A stretch of DNA of 64,000 nt from Geothrix fuzhouensis (GTDB lineage: Bacteria; Acidobacteriota; Holophagae; Holophagales; Holophagaceae): NCBI RefSeq assembly GCF_024609325.1, contig NZ_JANHMQ010000001.1, forward strand, positions 310,001 to 374,000, read 5' to 3'. Below are positions 8,098 to 17,077 of this stretch, one piece after another (positions within the stretch are counted from its first letter, which is position 1; each line of letters opens with the position of its first letter). A program made the position numbers and the translations under genes. The notes beneath the pieces are model-generated. The model did not search any database. It was not told the origin of the DNA and was given only the letters and a program-made list of their open reading frames with translations.

Positions 8098-9087
8098 ATG
8101 ACTCAGCCCCTCCTCCGCGTCCTGAATGGCGAAACCCTCGACAAGCCCCCGGTGTGGTTCATGCGCCAGGCCGGGCGGTTCCTACCGGAGTACCGCGAGG
8201 TGCGGGCCAAGGTCACGTTCGAACAGCTGCTCAATGACTCGGACCTGGCCGCGGAGGTGACGCTCCAGCCCATCCGCCGGTTTCCGCAGATCGACGGTGC
8301 CATCATCTTCAGCGACATCCTGGTGATCCTGGACGCCCTGGGCTGCGAGGTGACGATTCCCGAGGGCGGGCCGCGCATCGGCAAGACGCTGGACCAGATC
8401 GACATCAACCGCCCTCTGGACGAAAAGGTCTTCGAGCCCGTCTGCAACGCCATCCGCAAGGTGAAAGCGAATCTGCCGCCCAAGGTGACCATGCTGGGAT
8501 TCGCGGGCGCCCCCTGGACCCTGCTGGCCTACGGCATCGAAGGCAAGGGCAGCAAGAGCTGGTCGAAGGCCAAGGCCTTCATCCACCAGAATCCGGTGCT
8601 GGCCCAGAAGTGGATGGACAAGCTGGCGGACGCCGCTGCCCGCCTGCTGAACCTGCACATCGAGGCCGGTGCCCAGGGCGTGCAGCTCTTCGACACCTGG
8701 GCCGGTGAGTTGGACGCCGATGACTACGCGACCTTCGCCCTGCCTTCCGTGGAGCGCACGCTATCCCAGGTGACGGTCGCCCCTACGCTGTTCTTCGCCC
8801 GCACTGGCTACCTGCCGGATTCGTTGAACAACCTGCCCTGCAAGGGGCTGGCCGTGCCCTGGCAGGTCCCCATCAGCGAGGCCCGCCGCCGCTTCCCGAA
8901 GATGGTGCTCCAGGGCAACCTGGATCCCATTGCGCTGCTTGCCGGGGCGGATACCGCCAAACGGAAGGCCCGCGCCATCGTGGACGCCATGAAGGGCCAC
9001 CCCCACATCTTCAACCTCGGCCACGGGCTGGTGCCCGAGACCGATCCCGCCGTGGTGGCAGCCGTCCTTGACGAGGTGAAGGCATGA
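8098..9087 (+). CDS. hemE: Uroporphyrinogen decarboxylase
   Basis: A 329-aa cytosolic enzyme removing four acetate carboxyls from uroporphyrinogen III to give coproporphyrinogen III. The diagnostic PPVWFMRQAGRFLPEYR is at the N-terminus, FSDILVILDALG carries the catalytic aspartate region, and GFAGAPWTLLAYGIEG and FNLGHGLVPETDP are further signatures. I use the ATG at 8098; a GTG one codon upstream is equally in frame. It overlaps hemN by four bases (ATGA). Confidence 0.97.
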   Translation: MTQPLLRVLNGETLDKPPVWFMRQAGRFLPEYREVRAKVTFEQLLNDSDLAAEVTLQPIRRFPQIDGAIIFSDILVILDALGCEVTIPEGGPRIGKTLDQIDINRPLDEKVFEPVCNAIRKVKANLPPKVTMLGFAGAPWTLLAYGIEGKGSKSWSKAKAFIHQNPVLAQKWMDKLADAAARLLNLHIEAGAQGVQLFDTWAGELDADDYATFALPSVERTLSQVTVAPTLFFARTGYLPDSLNNLPCKGLAVPWQVPISEARRRFPKMVLQGNLDPIALLAGADTAKRKARAIVDAMKGHPHIFNLGHGLVPETDPAVVAAVLDEVKA

Positions 9088-10454
9088 ACCAGCTCGCCGA
9101 TCTCATCCGCCGCTACGACCGGCCTGGCCCGCGCTACACGGGCTACCCCATGCCTCCGGTCTGGTCCGACGACTTCCCGGAGCCCGAGGTCCTCTCAGCC
9201 CTGGAGCGCGCCAATGCCCGCCAGGACGAGGCGCTGTCGCTCTACCTCCACATTCCCTTCTGTCCCCGTCGCTGCGCTTATTGCGGCTGCAACGTGGTGG
9301 TGAGCCCCCAGTACGACCCCGTGGAGGCCTACCTGGCCGCGGTGACCAAGGAACTGGACCTGGTCTGCTCCCGCCTGCCGGACCGTCGCAAGGCGCTTCA
9401 GCTCCATTGGGGTGGCGGCACGCCGACGTATCTGAAAGCGGCCGACCTCAAGCGCACGTTCAATCTGTTCAAGGAGCGCTTCGAGTTCCAGCCCGGCGCC
9501 GAGATCGCCATCGAGGTCGATCCCACCTTCCTGGAGCCCGATCAGCTGCCGGCCCTCCGTGAGCTGGGCTTCAATCGCGTGTCCTTCGGCGTGCAGGATC
9601 TGGACGAGAACGTGCAGGCGCTCATCACTCGCGGCCAGACCTGGGCCCACACCCTGACGGCCATGAAGCAGTGCCGGGACCTGGGCTTCGAAGGCGTGAA
9701 CCTGGACCTGGTCTACGGGCTGCCGGGCCAGACCATGGACACCTTCCGCCGCACGCTGGAATCCACCCTGGAGCTGTCGCCGGATCGCATGGCCATCTAC
9801 GGCTTCGCGTACCTGCCCAGCATCATGCCTTTCCAGCGGAGCATCCCCGAGGAGACCCTGCCTACCCCGGACCTGCGCCTGGATCTGCTGCTGCTGGCCT
9901 CGGACATCCTGGAAAAGGCCGGCTACGTCGCCATCGGCATGGACCACTTCGCCCACCCGGACGATCCCATGGCCAAGGCCGTGCTTGAGGGCAAGCTCAT
10001 CCGCAACTTCATGGGCTACGCCGTGAAGGCGGGCACGGACCTGGTGGGCTTCGGCCCCAGTGCCATCTCCAACGTGGCCGGGGTGTATGCCCAGAACGAG
10101 AAGATCCTCGCCAAGTGGGAGCGCAGCATCACGGACGGTCACCTGGCGGTCCACAAGGGCCACCGCCTATCCGAGGACGACGAGCTGCGCCGCTGGGTGA
10201 TCCACCACCTCATGGGGCACTTCGAGCTGAAGTGGACCGACCTGAAGGAGCGGTTCGGCGTAGATGGGCCCGTCCTCTTCGCCGACGCGGTCACCGAGCT
10301 CCAGGCGGAGGTGCCCCAGGGCACCGTGGACCTGCGTCCCGAAGGCATCTTCATCACGGATCTGGGACGGCGGTTCGTCCGCAACCTGGTGCAGCCTTTC
10401 GATGCCTATCTGGCCAAGCTCAGTGCCAAAACGCCTTTTTCCAGGACAGTGTGA
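9084..10454 (+). CDS. hemN: Oxygen-independent coproporphyrinogen III oxidase
   Basis: A 456-aa radical-SAM enzyme that oxidatively decarboxylates coproporphyrinogen III to protoporphyrinogen IX without oxygen. The HemN-type cluster motif is Cys60-x3-Cys64-x2-Cys67-x-Cys69. YTGYPMPP at the N-terminus, LHWGGGTPTYL and the YGLPGQT region are characteristic of true HemN, not the shorter HemW, and the length equals that of E. coli HemN. It is the last heme gene here; protoporphyrinogen oxidase and ferrochelatase are not in the window. Having HemN suggests anaerobic or facultative heme synthesis. Confidence 0.96.
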   Translation: MNQLADLIRRYDRPGPRYTGYPMPPVWSDDFPEPEVLSALERANARQDEALSLYLHIPFCPRRCAYCGCNVVVSPQYDPVEAYLAAVTKELDLVCSRLPDRRKALQLHWGGGTPTYLKAADLKRTFNLFKERFEFQPGAEIAIEVDPTFLEPDQLPALRELGFNRVSFGVQDLDENVQALITRGQTWAHTLTAMKQCRDLGFEGVNLDLVYGLPGQTMDTFRRTLESTLELSPDRMAIYGFAYLPSIMPFQRSIPEETLPTPDLRLDLLLLASDILEKAGYVAIGMDHFAHPDDPMAKAVLEGKLIRNFMGYAVKAGTDLVGFGPSAISNVAGVYAQNEKILAKWERSITDGHLAVHKGHRLSEDDELRRWVIHHLMGHFELKWTDLKERFGVDGPVLFADAVTELQAEVPQGTVDLRPEGIFITDLGRRFVRNLVQPFDAYLAKLSAKTPFSRTV

Positions 10455-10599
10455 CGCCTGGCATTGAATAGCTGACCCAAAGGCCTACATTAAGAACTGT
10501 GGAGACCCGCCCGCCCGGGCCTTGGCTCCGCAGCCGAAGGCCTCTCCGGTGGTCTCCGCGAACCAGCCTGGATTGCCAGGCGTTGTCGCGGAGGATTCC

Positions 10600-11106
10600 A
10601 TGTATCGGACTCTGTTCCTGCTGCTCCCGGCCCTCGTGCTCCAGGCTGAGGAATCGGCGATACCGAACGCCGTGGAGGTGCGTTCGGGCGTCTTCGTCCT
10701 GAAAGGCTCACCGAGTCCCGCGACTTGCGCGGCCATGAAGAAGGAGCACATCACCCACGTCATCGACCTCCGCCGGGACGACGAGCCTGACCTGGACTGC
10801 CAGTCTGAATCCTCCCGCCTGCAGGAACTGGGGATTCACTACATGCGGTACGCCATCAGCAAGACACCCCCTGCCTCGGATTTCGATTTTCTGAGGTCCG
10901 TGCTGCGGGACCTGCCGAAGGGCTCGAAGGTGGTCGTCCACTGCAACAACGGCAACCGCGCAGCCGCAGCCGTGTGTCCCTGGCTGGTTATCGAGAAGGG
11001 GATGCCTGTCTCCGAAGCCATGCGGATCGCTGCTGAGGCTGGGATGAAGCTCCCGGAGACGCAAGAGGCCGTGCGGCGTTACTTGGCCAAACAAGGCCGC
11101 ACCTGA
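10600..11106 (+). CDS. Exported tyrosine-phosphatase-like protein (DUF442/BLH type)
   Basis: A 168-aa protein with a probable signal peptide (MYRTLFLLLPALVLQAEE), so likely periplasmic. The core resembles the DSP/DUF442 fold: a VIDLRRDDEPD loop carrying a candidate general acid, then VVVHCNNGNRAAAAV as the phosphate-binding loop. The loop has Cys-x4-Arg, not the classical Cys-x5-Arg, as in rhodanese-like and beta-lactamase-hydrolase-like relatives, so the substrate may not be phosphotyrosine. The start at 10600 has GAGG at 10591 and begins the signal peptide. It follows hemN by about 145 bp with no obvious functional link. Confidence 0.8.
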   Translation: MYRTLFLLLPALVLQAEESAIPNAVEVRSGVFVLKGSPSPATCAAMKKEHITHVIDLRRDDEPDLDCQSESSRLQELGIHYMRYAISKTPPASDFDFLRSVLRDLPKGSKVVVHCNNGNRAAAAVCPWLVIEKGMPVSEAMRIAAEAGMKLPETQEAVRRYLAKQGRT

Positions 11107-11122
11107 GCGTTGGTCCGCAGGA

Positions 11123-12949
11123 TCAGGCCTTGGGCTCCTGGTACATCGACTCGATCTGCTTGGCGTACATCTGATTGACGACGCGACGCTTCACCTTCAA
11201 TGAAGGCGTCAGCTGGCCACCCTCAAGGGTCATCTCCTCGGGGAGGAGGACCATCTTCTTGATGCGCTCGTAGTGCGACAGGCGCTCGTTGATGCGTTCG
11301 ACGCGGCTGCCGATCTTGGCGAATACCAGGGGGTTTCGGATGAGGTCGGCGTGGTTCTTGAAGGCGATCTTCTTGTAGCCGGCCCAGCGGACAAGGCTGT
11401 CGAAGTTCGGCACGATGAGGACACTGATGAAGTTCCGCTGGTCGCCAATGAGCACGGCCTGGGAAATGTACTTGTCCACCTTGAGCAGGTTCTCGATGGG
11501 CTGGGGAGCCACCTTCTTGCCGCCGCTGGTGACGATGAGTTCCTTCTTGCGGTCCGTGATGTAGAGGCGCCCTTGATCATCAAAATGACCGATGTCGCCG
11601 GTGTGGAAATAGCCGTCCGCGTCGATGGCCTCCCGGGTGGCTGTCTCGTTGTTCCAGTAGCCAATCATGACGTTCGGGCCCTGGCAGAGGATTTCGCCAT
11701 CCTCCGCGATCTTCACGAAGGGCTTGTCATTCCATTCCGTGTACAGCGGGCGTCCCACGCAGCCGGGCATGACCTCGCCCAGGCGGTTCACGGTGATGAC
11801 TGGGCTGGTTTCAGTGAGGCCGTAGCCTTCGAGGATGGGCAGCCCGAGGATCCAGAAGAATTCCATGATCTTGCCACCCAGGGGTGCGCCCCCGCTGATG
11901 GCGATCTTCATCCGGCCGCCGGTGCGCTGGCGGATCTTTTCGAAGACGACGGCCTTCGCGGTGCGGTACCACATGCCCTTCCATGAGGGCGGTTCTTCCC
12001 CCTTCAACAAATAGGGGACCGCCTGCCGACCAGCCAGCATGGCCCAGTGGAAGATCAGGCGCTTGAGGAAGCCGCCTGCGGACACGGTGTCGTAGATCTT
12101 CGCGAAGATCTTCTCGTAGATACGGGGGACCGAGGCCATGAGCGTGGGCCGGACCTCCAGCATGTCGGCCGCGACAGTGGCGACACTCTCGGCGTAGTAG
12201 ATCGAGGCACCCGCGTGGAACCACAGGAAATGGCCCGCCATGCGCTCGAGGACGTGCGTAAGTGGGAGGAAGCTCAGGGCCCGCTCGTTCTCTCCGATGT
12301 TGGTCACCGTGGCCCTGGCCGCGAGGACGTTGGACACGAGGTTGCCATGGGTGAGCATGGCGCCCTTGGGATCGCCCGTGGTGCCCGACGTGTAGATCAA
12401 GGTGAGGAGGTCGGAGGCTTTCCGCTGCTCGCCCCAGGTGCGTACCTCGGGACGGCGGGCCTCCATGGCTTCCCCTTCGCGCAGCAGGTCCGACCAAAGG
12501 AGCAGGGTCCTGTTCGTGCCCGTGGGAAGGTCGCCGTCCATCAACACTGCGGCTTCGAGATCCGGCAGTTCCTCCCAGCGCTCGAGCACCTTGTCCAGCT
12601 GGCCGCGATCAGAGCAGATCGCCCATCGCGACTGGCTGTCGCGGAGGATGTAAGCCGCCTGCTCGCTGTTCAGCGTTGCGTAGATGGTGACATCCGGAAT
12701 GCCCTGGATGGCGCAGGCGAAATCGGCGATGGCCCATTCCGGGCGGTTCTCGGACATGAAGGCCACCCGGTCACCGGGCTTGAGTCCGCGCGCCGCCATG
12801 GCCAGCGCCAGCCGCTCCACCATGGCCACCAGCTCCGCGTGGGAGATGGGCACATAGACCCCGTTCCGTTTCGACGCCAGGGCGTCCGGGAGGTTTCTTT
12901 CCGCTGCCGCATAGAAAAGCTGGGCAATGGTCTCGATGGGCTGCGCCAC
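11123..12949 (-). CDS. Long-chain fatty acid-CoA ligase (AMP-forming)
   Basis: A 608-aa acyl-CoA synthetase that activates fatty acids via acyl-adenylates, probably at the inner membrane. The AMP-binding motif is LIYTSGTTGDPKGAMLTHGN; later GYGLTETSPV, DGYFHTGDIG and DRKKELIVTSGGKK are the A5-A8-type motifs. Overall it looks like the FadD15/long-chain group. I assign a GTG start at 12949 because GGAG lies five bases upstream and IETIAQLF begins the usual N-terminus; the frame stays open upstream only because of the divergent xer gene. It is divergent from that gene with 33 bp between starts. Confidence 0.93.
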   Translation of the reverse strand: MAQPIETIAQLFYAAAERNLPDALASKRNGVYVPISHAELVAMVERLALAMAARGLKPGDRVAFMSENRPEWAIADFACAIQGIPDVTIYATLNSEQAAYILRDSQSRWAICSDRGQLDKVLERWEELPDLEAAVLMDGDLPTGTNRTLLLWSDLLREGEAMEARRPEVRTWGEQRKASDLLTLIYTSGTTGDPKGAMLTHGNLVSNVLAARATVTNIGENERALSFLPLTHVLERMAGHFLWFHAGASIYYAESVATVAADMLEVRPTLMASVPRIYEKIFAKIYDTVSAGGFLKRLIFHWAMLAGRQAVPYLLKGEEPPSWKGMWYRTAKAVVFEKIRQRTGGRMKIAISGGAPLGGKIMEFFWILGLPILEGYGLTETSPVITVNRLGEVMPGCVGRPLYTEWNDKPFVKIAEDGEILCQGPNVMIGYWNNETATREAIDADGYFHTGDIGHFDDQGRLYITDRKKELIVTSGGKKVAPQPIENLLKVDKYISQAVLIGDQRNFISVLIVPNFDSLVRWAGYKKIAFKNHADLIRNPLVFAKIGSRVERINERLSHYERIKKMVLLPEEMTLEGGQLTPSLKVKRRVVNQMYAKQIESMYQEPKA

Positions 12950-12982
12950 AATGACTCCGAAACACTTGGGGATGTGGGGACC

Positions 12983-13903
12983 ATGGTAACAGGGGAAGGC
13001 GCAGCACTGCTGGCGGAAGGCATCCAAGCCTTCCACCTGGAGCAGCGCGCGCGCGGTGTGTCTCCGCATACGGCGCGTGCGCAGCGAGGCGACCTGGAAA
13101 AACTCCTGGACCATGCCGTACGTTGTCTCTGGGTAGGTTGGGATGTCAGCCCCCGCACCTTGCGCGGCTTTGCGCTGGAACTGGGCGATCGCGGCCTGGA
13201 TCCCGCCAGCCAGGCCCGCGTCCTCTCTACGGCGCGCACCTTCTTCCGCTGGCTGTGGGAGACCCGGCGCCTTCCGAAAAATCCCGCGTCTGGCCTGCGG
13301 AATCCGAAGCAGCCCAAGCGTCTGCCCGCCTTTCTCACGGAGGGCGAGAGCCAGGCCTTGCTGGATCTTCCACCGGCCGTGGACTTTCCCTCCGCTCGCC
13401 TGGCCTGCCTGCTGGAGCTGCTCTACGCCTCGGGCCTGCGCGTCTCGGAATTGGTGGGCCTCGATCTTCAGGACCTGCTGGTGGCTGAGCGTGCTCTGCG
13501 AGTGCTGGGCAAAGGGCGCAAGGAGCGGCTGGTTCCCTACCACGCGCAGGCCGCCGGCATCCTGGATGCCTACCTCGGGTTAAGATCCGCGTTCCTCGCC
13601 CAGAAGGAGCTGCCGCCGAGTCCGGCCCTCTTCCTCAACCAACGAGGCGGCCGGCTCACGCCCACAAGCGTGCGTGCGCTCTTGCGATCCGCGTTGGAGG
13701 CGGCGGCGGTGCGCTCGCGGATCAGTCCGCACGCGCTGCGGCATAGCTTCGCCACCCACCTGCTGAACCGCGGCATGGACCTGCGCGCCATCCAGGAACT
13801 GCTGGGCCATGCGAGCCTGAGCACCACCCAGCGCTACACTCATCTGGGCCTCGAAGAGCTGGCCCGCACCTACGAAAAGGCCCACCCCAGGGCGAAAGGC
13901 TAG
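12983..13903 (+). CDS. Tyrosine recombinase of the XerC/XerD family
   Basis: A 306-aa site-specific recombinase of the type that resolves chromosome dimers at dif. The N-terminal SAM-like core-binding domain spans about residues 8-95 and the catalytic domain about 115-300. All catalytic residues are visible: Arg153 (SGLRVSEL), Lys177 (LGKGRKER), His250 and Arg253 (HALRHSFATHL), His276 (LLGHASL) and Tyr285 (TQRYTHL). The start ATG at 12983 follows GGGGA at 12976-12980. XerC and XerD cannot be separated from sequence alone, and no dif-like site was noticed nearby. No phage or integron genes surround it, arguing for a housekeeping role. Confidence 0.93.
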   Translation: MVTGEGAALLAEGIQAFHLEQRARGVSPHTARAQRGDLEKLLDHAVRCLWVGWDVSPRTLRGFALELGDRGLDPASQARVLSTARTFFRWLWETRRLPKNPASGLRNPKQPKRLPAFLTEGESQALLDLPPAVDFPSARLACLLELLYASGLRVSELVGLDLQDLLVAERALRVLGKGRKERLVPYHAQAAGILDAYLGLRSAFLAQKELPPSPALFLNQRGGRLTPTSVRALLRSALEAAAVRSRISPHALRHSFATHLLNRGMDLRAIQELLGHASLSTTQRYTHLGLEELARTYEKAHPRAKG

Positions 13904-13913
13904 GAGTTCCGTC

Positions 13914-14600
13914 ATGGCATTCGTCATCCCCGCACCGCACGTTGCGGCCCTTCCCATCGTGGATTCCGACGCCCAGTTCCCCATCCGGAGGGTTCATTGC
14001 GTGGGGAAGAACTACGCGGACCACGTCCGGGAGATGGGCGGAGATCCGGAGCGGAATCCCCCCTTCTTTTTCGGGAAGCCCTCGGATGCCGTGGTGCCGC
14101 TCGGCGGCGAGATCGCCTATCCGCCCATGACCTCGAACCTGCACCACGAGGTGGAACTGGTGGTGGCCCTGGGCAGCGGCGGGCGGGACATCCCCGCGGG
14201 GAAGGCTCTGGACTGCGTCTATGGCTATGCCGTGGGCATCGACCTCACCCGCCGGGACCTCCAGGCCAAGTACAAGGACAAGGGCCAGCCCTGGGAGATG
14301 GCCAAGGGCTTCGACCAGTCGGCGCCCGTGTCGGCGGTGATGCCGGCCTCGCGGTGCGGCCATCCGGTTGCTGGCGCCATCTGGCTATCGGTGGACGGCG
14401 TCGACCGGCAGCGCGGCGATCTGGCGCAGATGACCTGGAACGTGGCCGAAGTGATCGCCCACCTGTCGGCCTACGTGGCCCTGGCACCCGGCGATCTCAT
14501 CTTCACCGGCACGCCCGCTGGTGTGGGGGCGCTGGTCCGCGGGGCCCGGGTACGCTGCGGCATCGAGGGTATTGGCGAACTGGAGATCGTCCTGGTCTGA
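13914..14600 (+). CDS. Fumarylacetoacetate hydrolase-family protein
   Basis: A 228-aa single-domain FAH-family protein. Metal and active-site signatures are present: VGKNYADHVREMG, PPFFFGKPSDAVV, the metal-binding HHEVELVVALG and VYGYAVGIDLTRRDLQ, and near the C-terminus GDLIFTGTPAGVG. The pattern is closest to the fumarylpyruvate hydrolase/YcgM-like subgroup, but the family also contains oxaloacetate decarboxylases, so the substrate is open. GGAG precedes the start. It follows the xer gene by 10 bp and may share its transcript. Confidence 0.9.
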   Translation: MAFVIPAPHVAALPIVDSDAQFPIRRVHCVGKNYADHVREMGGDPERNPPFFFGKPSDAVVPLGGEIAYPPMTSNLHHEVELVVALGSGGRDIPAGKALDCVYGYAVGIDLTRRDLQAKYKDKGQPWEMAKGFDQSAPVSAVMPASRCGHPVAGAIWLSVDGVDRQRGDLAQMTWNVAEVIAHLSAYVALAPGDLIFTGTPAGVGALVRGARVRCGIEGIGELEIVLV

Positions 14601-14618
14601 TCCGGGGTCCGATTCCCT

Positions 14619-15437
14619 TCAGGGGGCGGGCCGCACCTTCACATGGGCGCCTTCGGACAGCCCCCAGGCCTGCATGAGCTCTCGGGGGATGCCGACATGC
14701 TTCTCGGGGAGGTCGGACAGGAACTCGACTCGCTCGACGGCGGGCCCCTTGGGCCAGATGACCCGCAGATTGTCGATGCCATGGCGGTAGGGGCCGAGCA
14801 CGGTCCACCAACCCTCAATGGCCTTGGGCAGCCCCAGGTGATCGGCCTTCTTGAAGAGACCGGTCTTCAGTTCTGCGACGGTGACATGGGCGTCCGGTTC
14901 CAGCACCTCGAGTCGGCCCGCCTCCTTGAGCAGGGAGGCCGCCTGAAGCACAGCGACATCGTTCTGTCCCGTGGCGGCCATGATCTCCTGGAAATTGCGA
15001 TAGCCGTCGAAGAAGGGCATGATCCGGCGGTCCTCGGCGTAGACCTTGATGCCTTCCAGGAGCTGGGGCGGACGCATGGTGGGCCAGGGCACCGCGGTCA
15101 GTCTGGGGAAGATTCCATGGAGGCGCCTCCGGCTGTCCTGGAGGCGCGCGGAATCCATGAGCAGGTCCTGCACCGTGCGGCGGATCGAAGCGGGGACCTG
15201 GATCTGGGTGGCGAGAAACTCGAAGTGGCCGGCGACCCACTCAAGGATCTCGAAGGCAGCGGTCTCGCCTCGAGCCGAAACAGTCTCGGCGTGAATTACC
15301 TCGCCACTCGAAAGGTAGAGAACACCGCTCGTCTTCCCAGAGGTCACCTGGAGCATGCCCGTTTTCCGGTTGACGTGCAGGAGCTGGAGCACATCGGTAA
15401 GGGCAATGCTCTCCAAGGTACCGCGGAGATTACTCAA
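14619..15437 (-). CDS. DUF4388 (PATAN-like) domain protein
   Basis: A 272-aa soluble protein. The N-terminal 100 residues are a DUF4388 domain (LRGTLESIALTDVLQLLHVNRKTG, then LYLSSGEVIHAE), a module common in Deltaproteobacteria and Acidobacteria and often tied to two-component or gliding/regulatory systems. The middle contains a winged-helix-like region, and the C-terminus (residues about 175-272) is not recognised. The start appears to be TTG at 15437: the domain begins there and TTGA overlaps the pdxJ stop, implying translational coupling. Function is unknown; a signalling role is an inference. Confidence 0.8.
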   Translation of the reverse strand: MSNLRGTLESIALTDVLQLLHVNRKTGMLQVTSGKTSGVLYLSSGEVIHAETVSARGETAAFEILEWVAGHFEFLATQIQVPASIRRTVQDLLMDSARLQDSRRRLHGIFPRLTAVPWPTMRPPQLLEGIKVYAEDRRIMPFFDGYRNFQEIMAATGQNDVAVLQAASLLKEAGRLEVLEPDAHVTVAELKTGLFKKADHLGLPKAIEGWWTVLGPYRHGIDNLRVIWPKGPAVERVEFLSDLPEKHVGIPRELMQAWGLSEGAHVKVRPAP

Positions 15438-16162
15438 GGTCTGGCCTCCGCCATGGCCGCCAGCATCTCCTCCACTGAACGTTCCAACCCCACGAGGACG
15501 GCCCGTCCGATGAGACTGTGGCCGATGTTCAACTCCTCGATTTCAGAAATAGCGGCGATGGGCCCCACATTCTGAAGGTTCAGACCGTGGCCAGCCAGGA
15601 GGCGCAAGCCCAGGCGGCTGCCCAGGCGGGCGGCGTCGCGAATCCGGCCCAGCTCAAGGGTGGCGTCGGAATCCATGGGCAGATCGCTGTAAGTCCCCGT
15701 GTTCAGTTCCACAGCGTCGGCCTCTAGTTTGGCGGCCATCTTCACTTGATCCAGCACCGGGTCCACGAACAGGCTCACGCGGATATCAGCGCTGCGGAGC
15801 TCCCGAATGACGGGACGCAGCATGCCTTGAAGGAAGATGGCGTCCAGGCCACCCTGGGTGGTGAGTTCCTCCCGGCTTTCGGGCACCAGGGTCACCCAGG
15901 AGGGGCGGAAGGGGACAATGGCCTCAAGGGCCTCGGGTGTGGCGGCGCATTCCACATTCAAGGGGATCGCCAGGACCTCCTTCAGTACGCGCAGGTCCCG
16001 GTCCTGAATGTGTCGGCGGTCGCTTCGGAGATGGACCGTAATGCCTTGGGCGCCGGCACTCTGCGCCAGCAGAGCTGCGGCCACGGGCTCGGGCTCATGA
16101 CCCCCCCGGGCCTGCCGGAGGGTAGCCACATGATCGATGTTCACACCAAGCCTGAGGTTCAA
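15434..16162 (-). CDS. pdxJ: Pyridoxine 5'-phosphate synthase
   Basis: A 242-aa TIM-barrel enzyme condensing 1-deoxyxylulose-5-phosphate with 1-amino-acetone-3-phosphate to form pyridoxine 5'-phosphate. The N-terminus LGVNIDHVATLRQARGG is diagnostic; ITVHLRSDRRHIQDRD, LNVECAAT, VTLVPE and ELNTGTYSD follow in order, and LLAGHGLNLQN is the phosphate-binding end. The start is probably TTG at 16162 with GGAG eight bases upstream, since no ATG precedes the conserved N-terminus in frame. Its stop overlaps the start of the DUF4388 gene. Confidence 0.96.
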   Translation of the reverse strand: MNLRLGVNIDHVATLRQARGGHEPEPVAAALLAQSAGAQGITVHLRSDRRHIQDRDLRVLKEVLAIPLNVECAATPEALEAIVPFRPSWVTLVPESREELTTQGGLDAIFLQGMLRPVIRELRSADIRVSLFVDPVLDQVKMAAKLEADAVELNTGTYSDLPMDSDATLELGRIRDAARLGSRLGLRLLAGHGLNLQNVGPIAAISEIEELNIGHSLIGRAVLVGLERSVEEMLAAMAEARP

Positions 16163-16279
16163 TGAGGGCTCCAGTAGCTGATCTCCCTTAGCTTACCCTC
16201 CAATCGGTTGGGAAGAAGCAGGGGGTAAGTTTCGAAAAAAGAAGTTGAAACACATAAATTTTGGAACCATCCTTGTTCC

Positions 16280-17062
16280 ATGGCCAGGTTCTCTCTTCTC
16301 CCCACGTTGTTTCTCGCTCACGGCTCACCCATGCTCGCTTTGGAGGGCGGGCCCTGGGGCGATGCAGTGGCCGCCCTCGGCCGCGAACTGCCCAAACCGC
16401 GGGGCATTCTGGTCTGTTCCGCCCACTGGGAGGCTGAAGGTCCGTTCCGCCTCTCTTCGGCCGAGATTCCGGGAGTCATGCACGACTTCGGAGGCTTTCC
16501 CGAAGCCCTCTACACCCTGAACTACCCCGCGCCCGGAGCGCCGGGCTTGGCCGCTGAGGCGGCGGGTCTTCTCGGTGCCGCGGGACTGGAGGCTCGGCTG
16601 GATGATCAGCGCCCGCTCGACCACGGGGCCTGGGTGCCCCTGCGCTATCTGTTTCCGGAGGCGGACGTGCCCGTGGTGCAGTTGTCGCTCCCGCGGGCAC
16701 GGACACCGGAACTGCTGTTGGCCGCAGGCCGCGCCCTGGCGCCCATGCGCCAGTCTGGTGTGCTGATCCTGGGCAGTGGGGGCGTGGTGCATAACCTCCG
16801 TCGCCTGGTCTGGCAGGACGCCTCCGGGCCGGAGCCCTGGGCCCTGGCCTTCCAGACCTGGGTGCGGGAGCGCCTGGCGGCCGGGGACACCGCCGGTCTC
16901 GCAGATTGGCGGAACGCCCCCGGCGCGGCGGAGTCCGTACCCACCTCGGAACACCTGGATCCGCTCTTCGTGGCGCTGGGCGCCGCCCAAGCCGTTCCCG
17001 AGCCGATCTTCGAAGGCTGGCAGCTGGGCAGCCTCAGCCTGGAGAGCTACCAGTTCGCTTGA
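16280..17062 (+). CDS. DODA-type extradiol aromatic ring-opening dioxygenase family protein (YgiD-like)
   Basis: A 260-aa metalloenzyme of the LigB superfamily. Likely metal ligands and active-site residues lie in FLAHGSPML, VCSAHWE, LDHGAWVPLRYLFP and SEHLDPLF. E. coli YgiD cleaves L-DOPA in vitro, but the physiological substrate of this group is not settled. Length is normal. The start ATG at 16280 is preceded by a short inverted repeat, GGAAC (16263-16267) and GTTCC (16275-16279), and by an AT-rich stretch likely to hold the promoter. It is divergent from pdxJ and convergent with the permease gene downstream. Confidence 0.9.
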   Translation: MARFSLLPTLFLAHGSPMLALEGGPWGDAVAALGRELPKPRGILVCSAHWEAEGPFRLSSAEIPGVMHDFGGFPEALYTLNYPAPGAPGLAAEAAGLLGAAGLEARLDDQRPLDHGAWVPLRYLFPEADVPVVQLSLPRARTPELLLAAGRALAPMRQSGVLILGSGGVVHNLRRLVWQDASGPEPWALAFQTWVRERLAAGDTAGLADWRNAPGAAESVPTSEHLDPLFVALGAAQAVPEPIFEGWQLGSLSLESYQFA

Positions 17063-17077
17063 AACTTCCAAGAAGGC

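Noticed and set aside
12047-12982. In-frame upstream extension of the Xer recombinase to 618 residues
   Set aside because: The extension is antisense to the acyl-CoA ligase gene; the ATG at 12983 has a ribosome site and gives normal length.
12950-13543. In-frame upstream extension of the acyl-CoA ligase
   Set aside because: It overlaps the coding sequence of the divergent Xer gene; the GTG at 12949 has a ribosome site and fits the family N-terminus.
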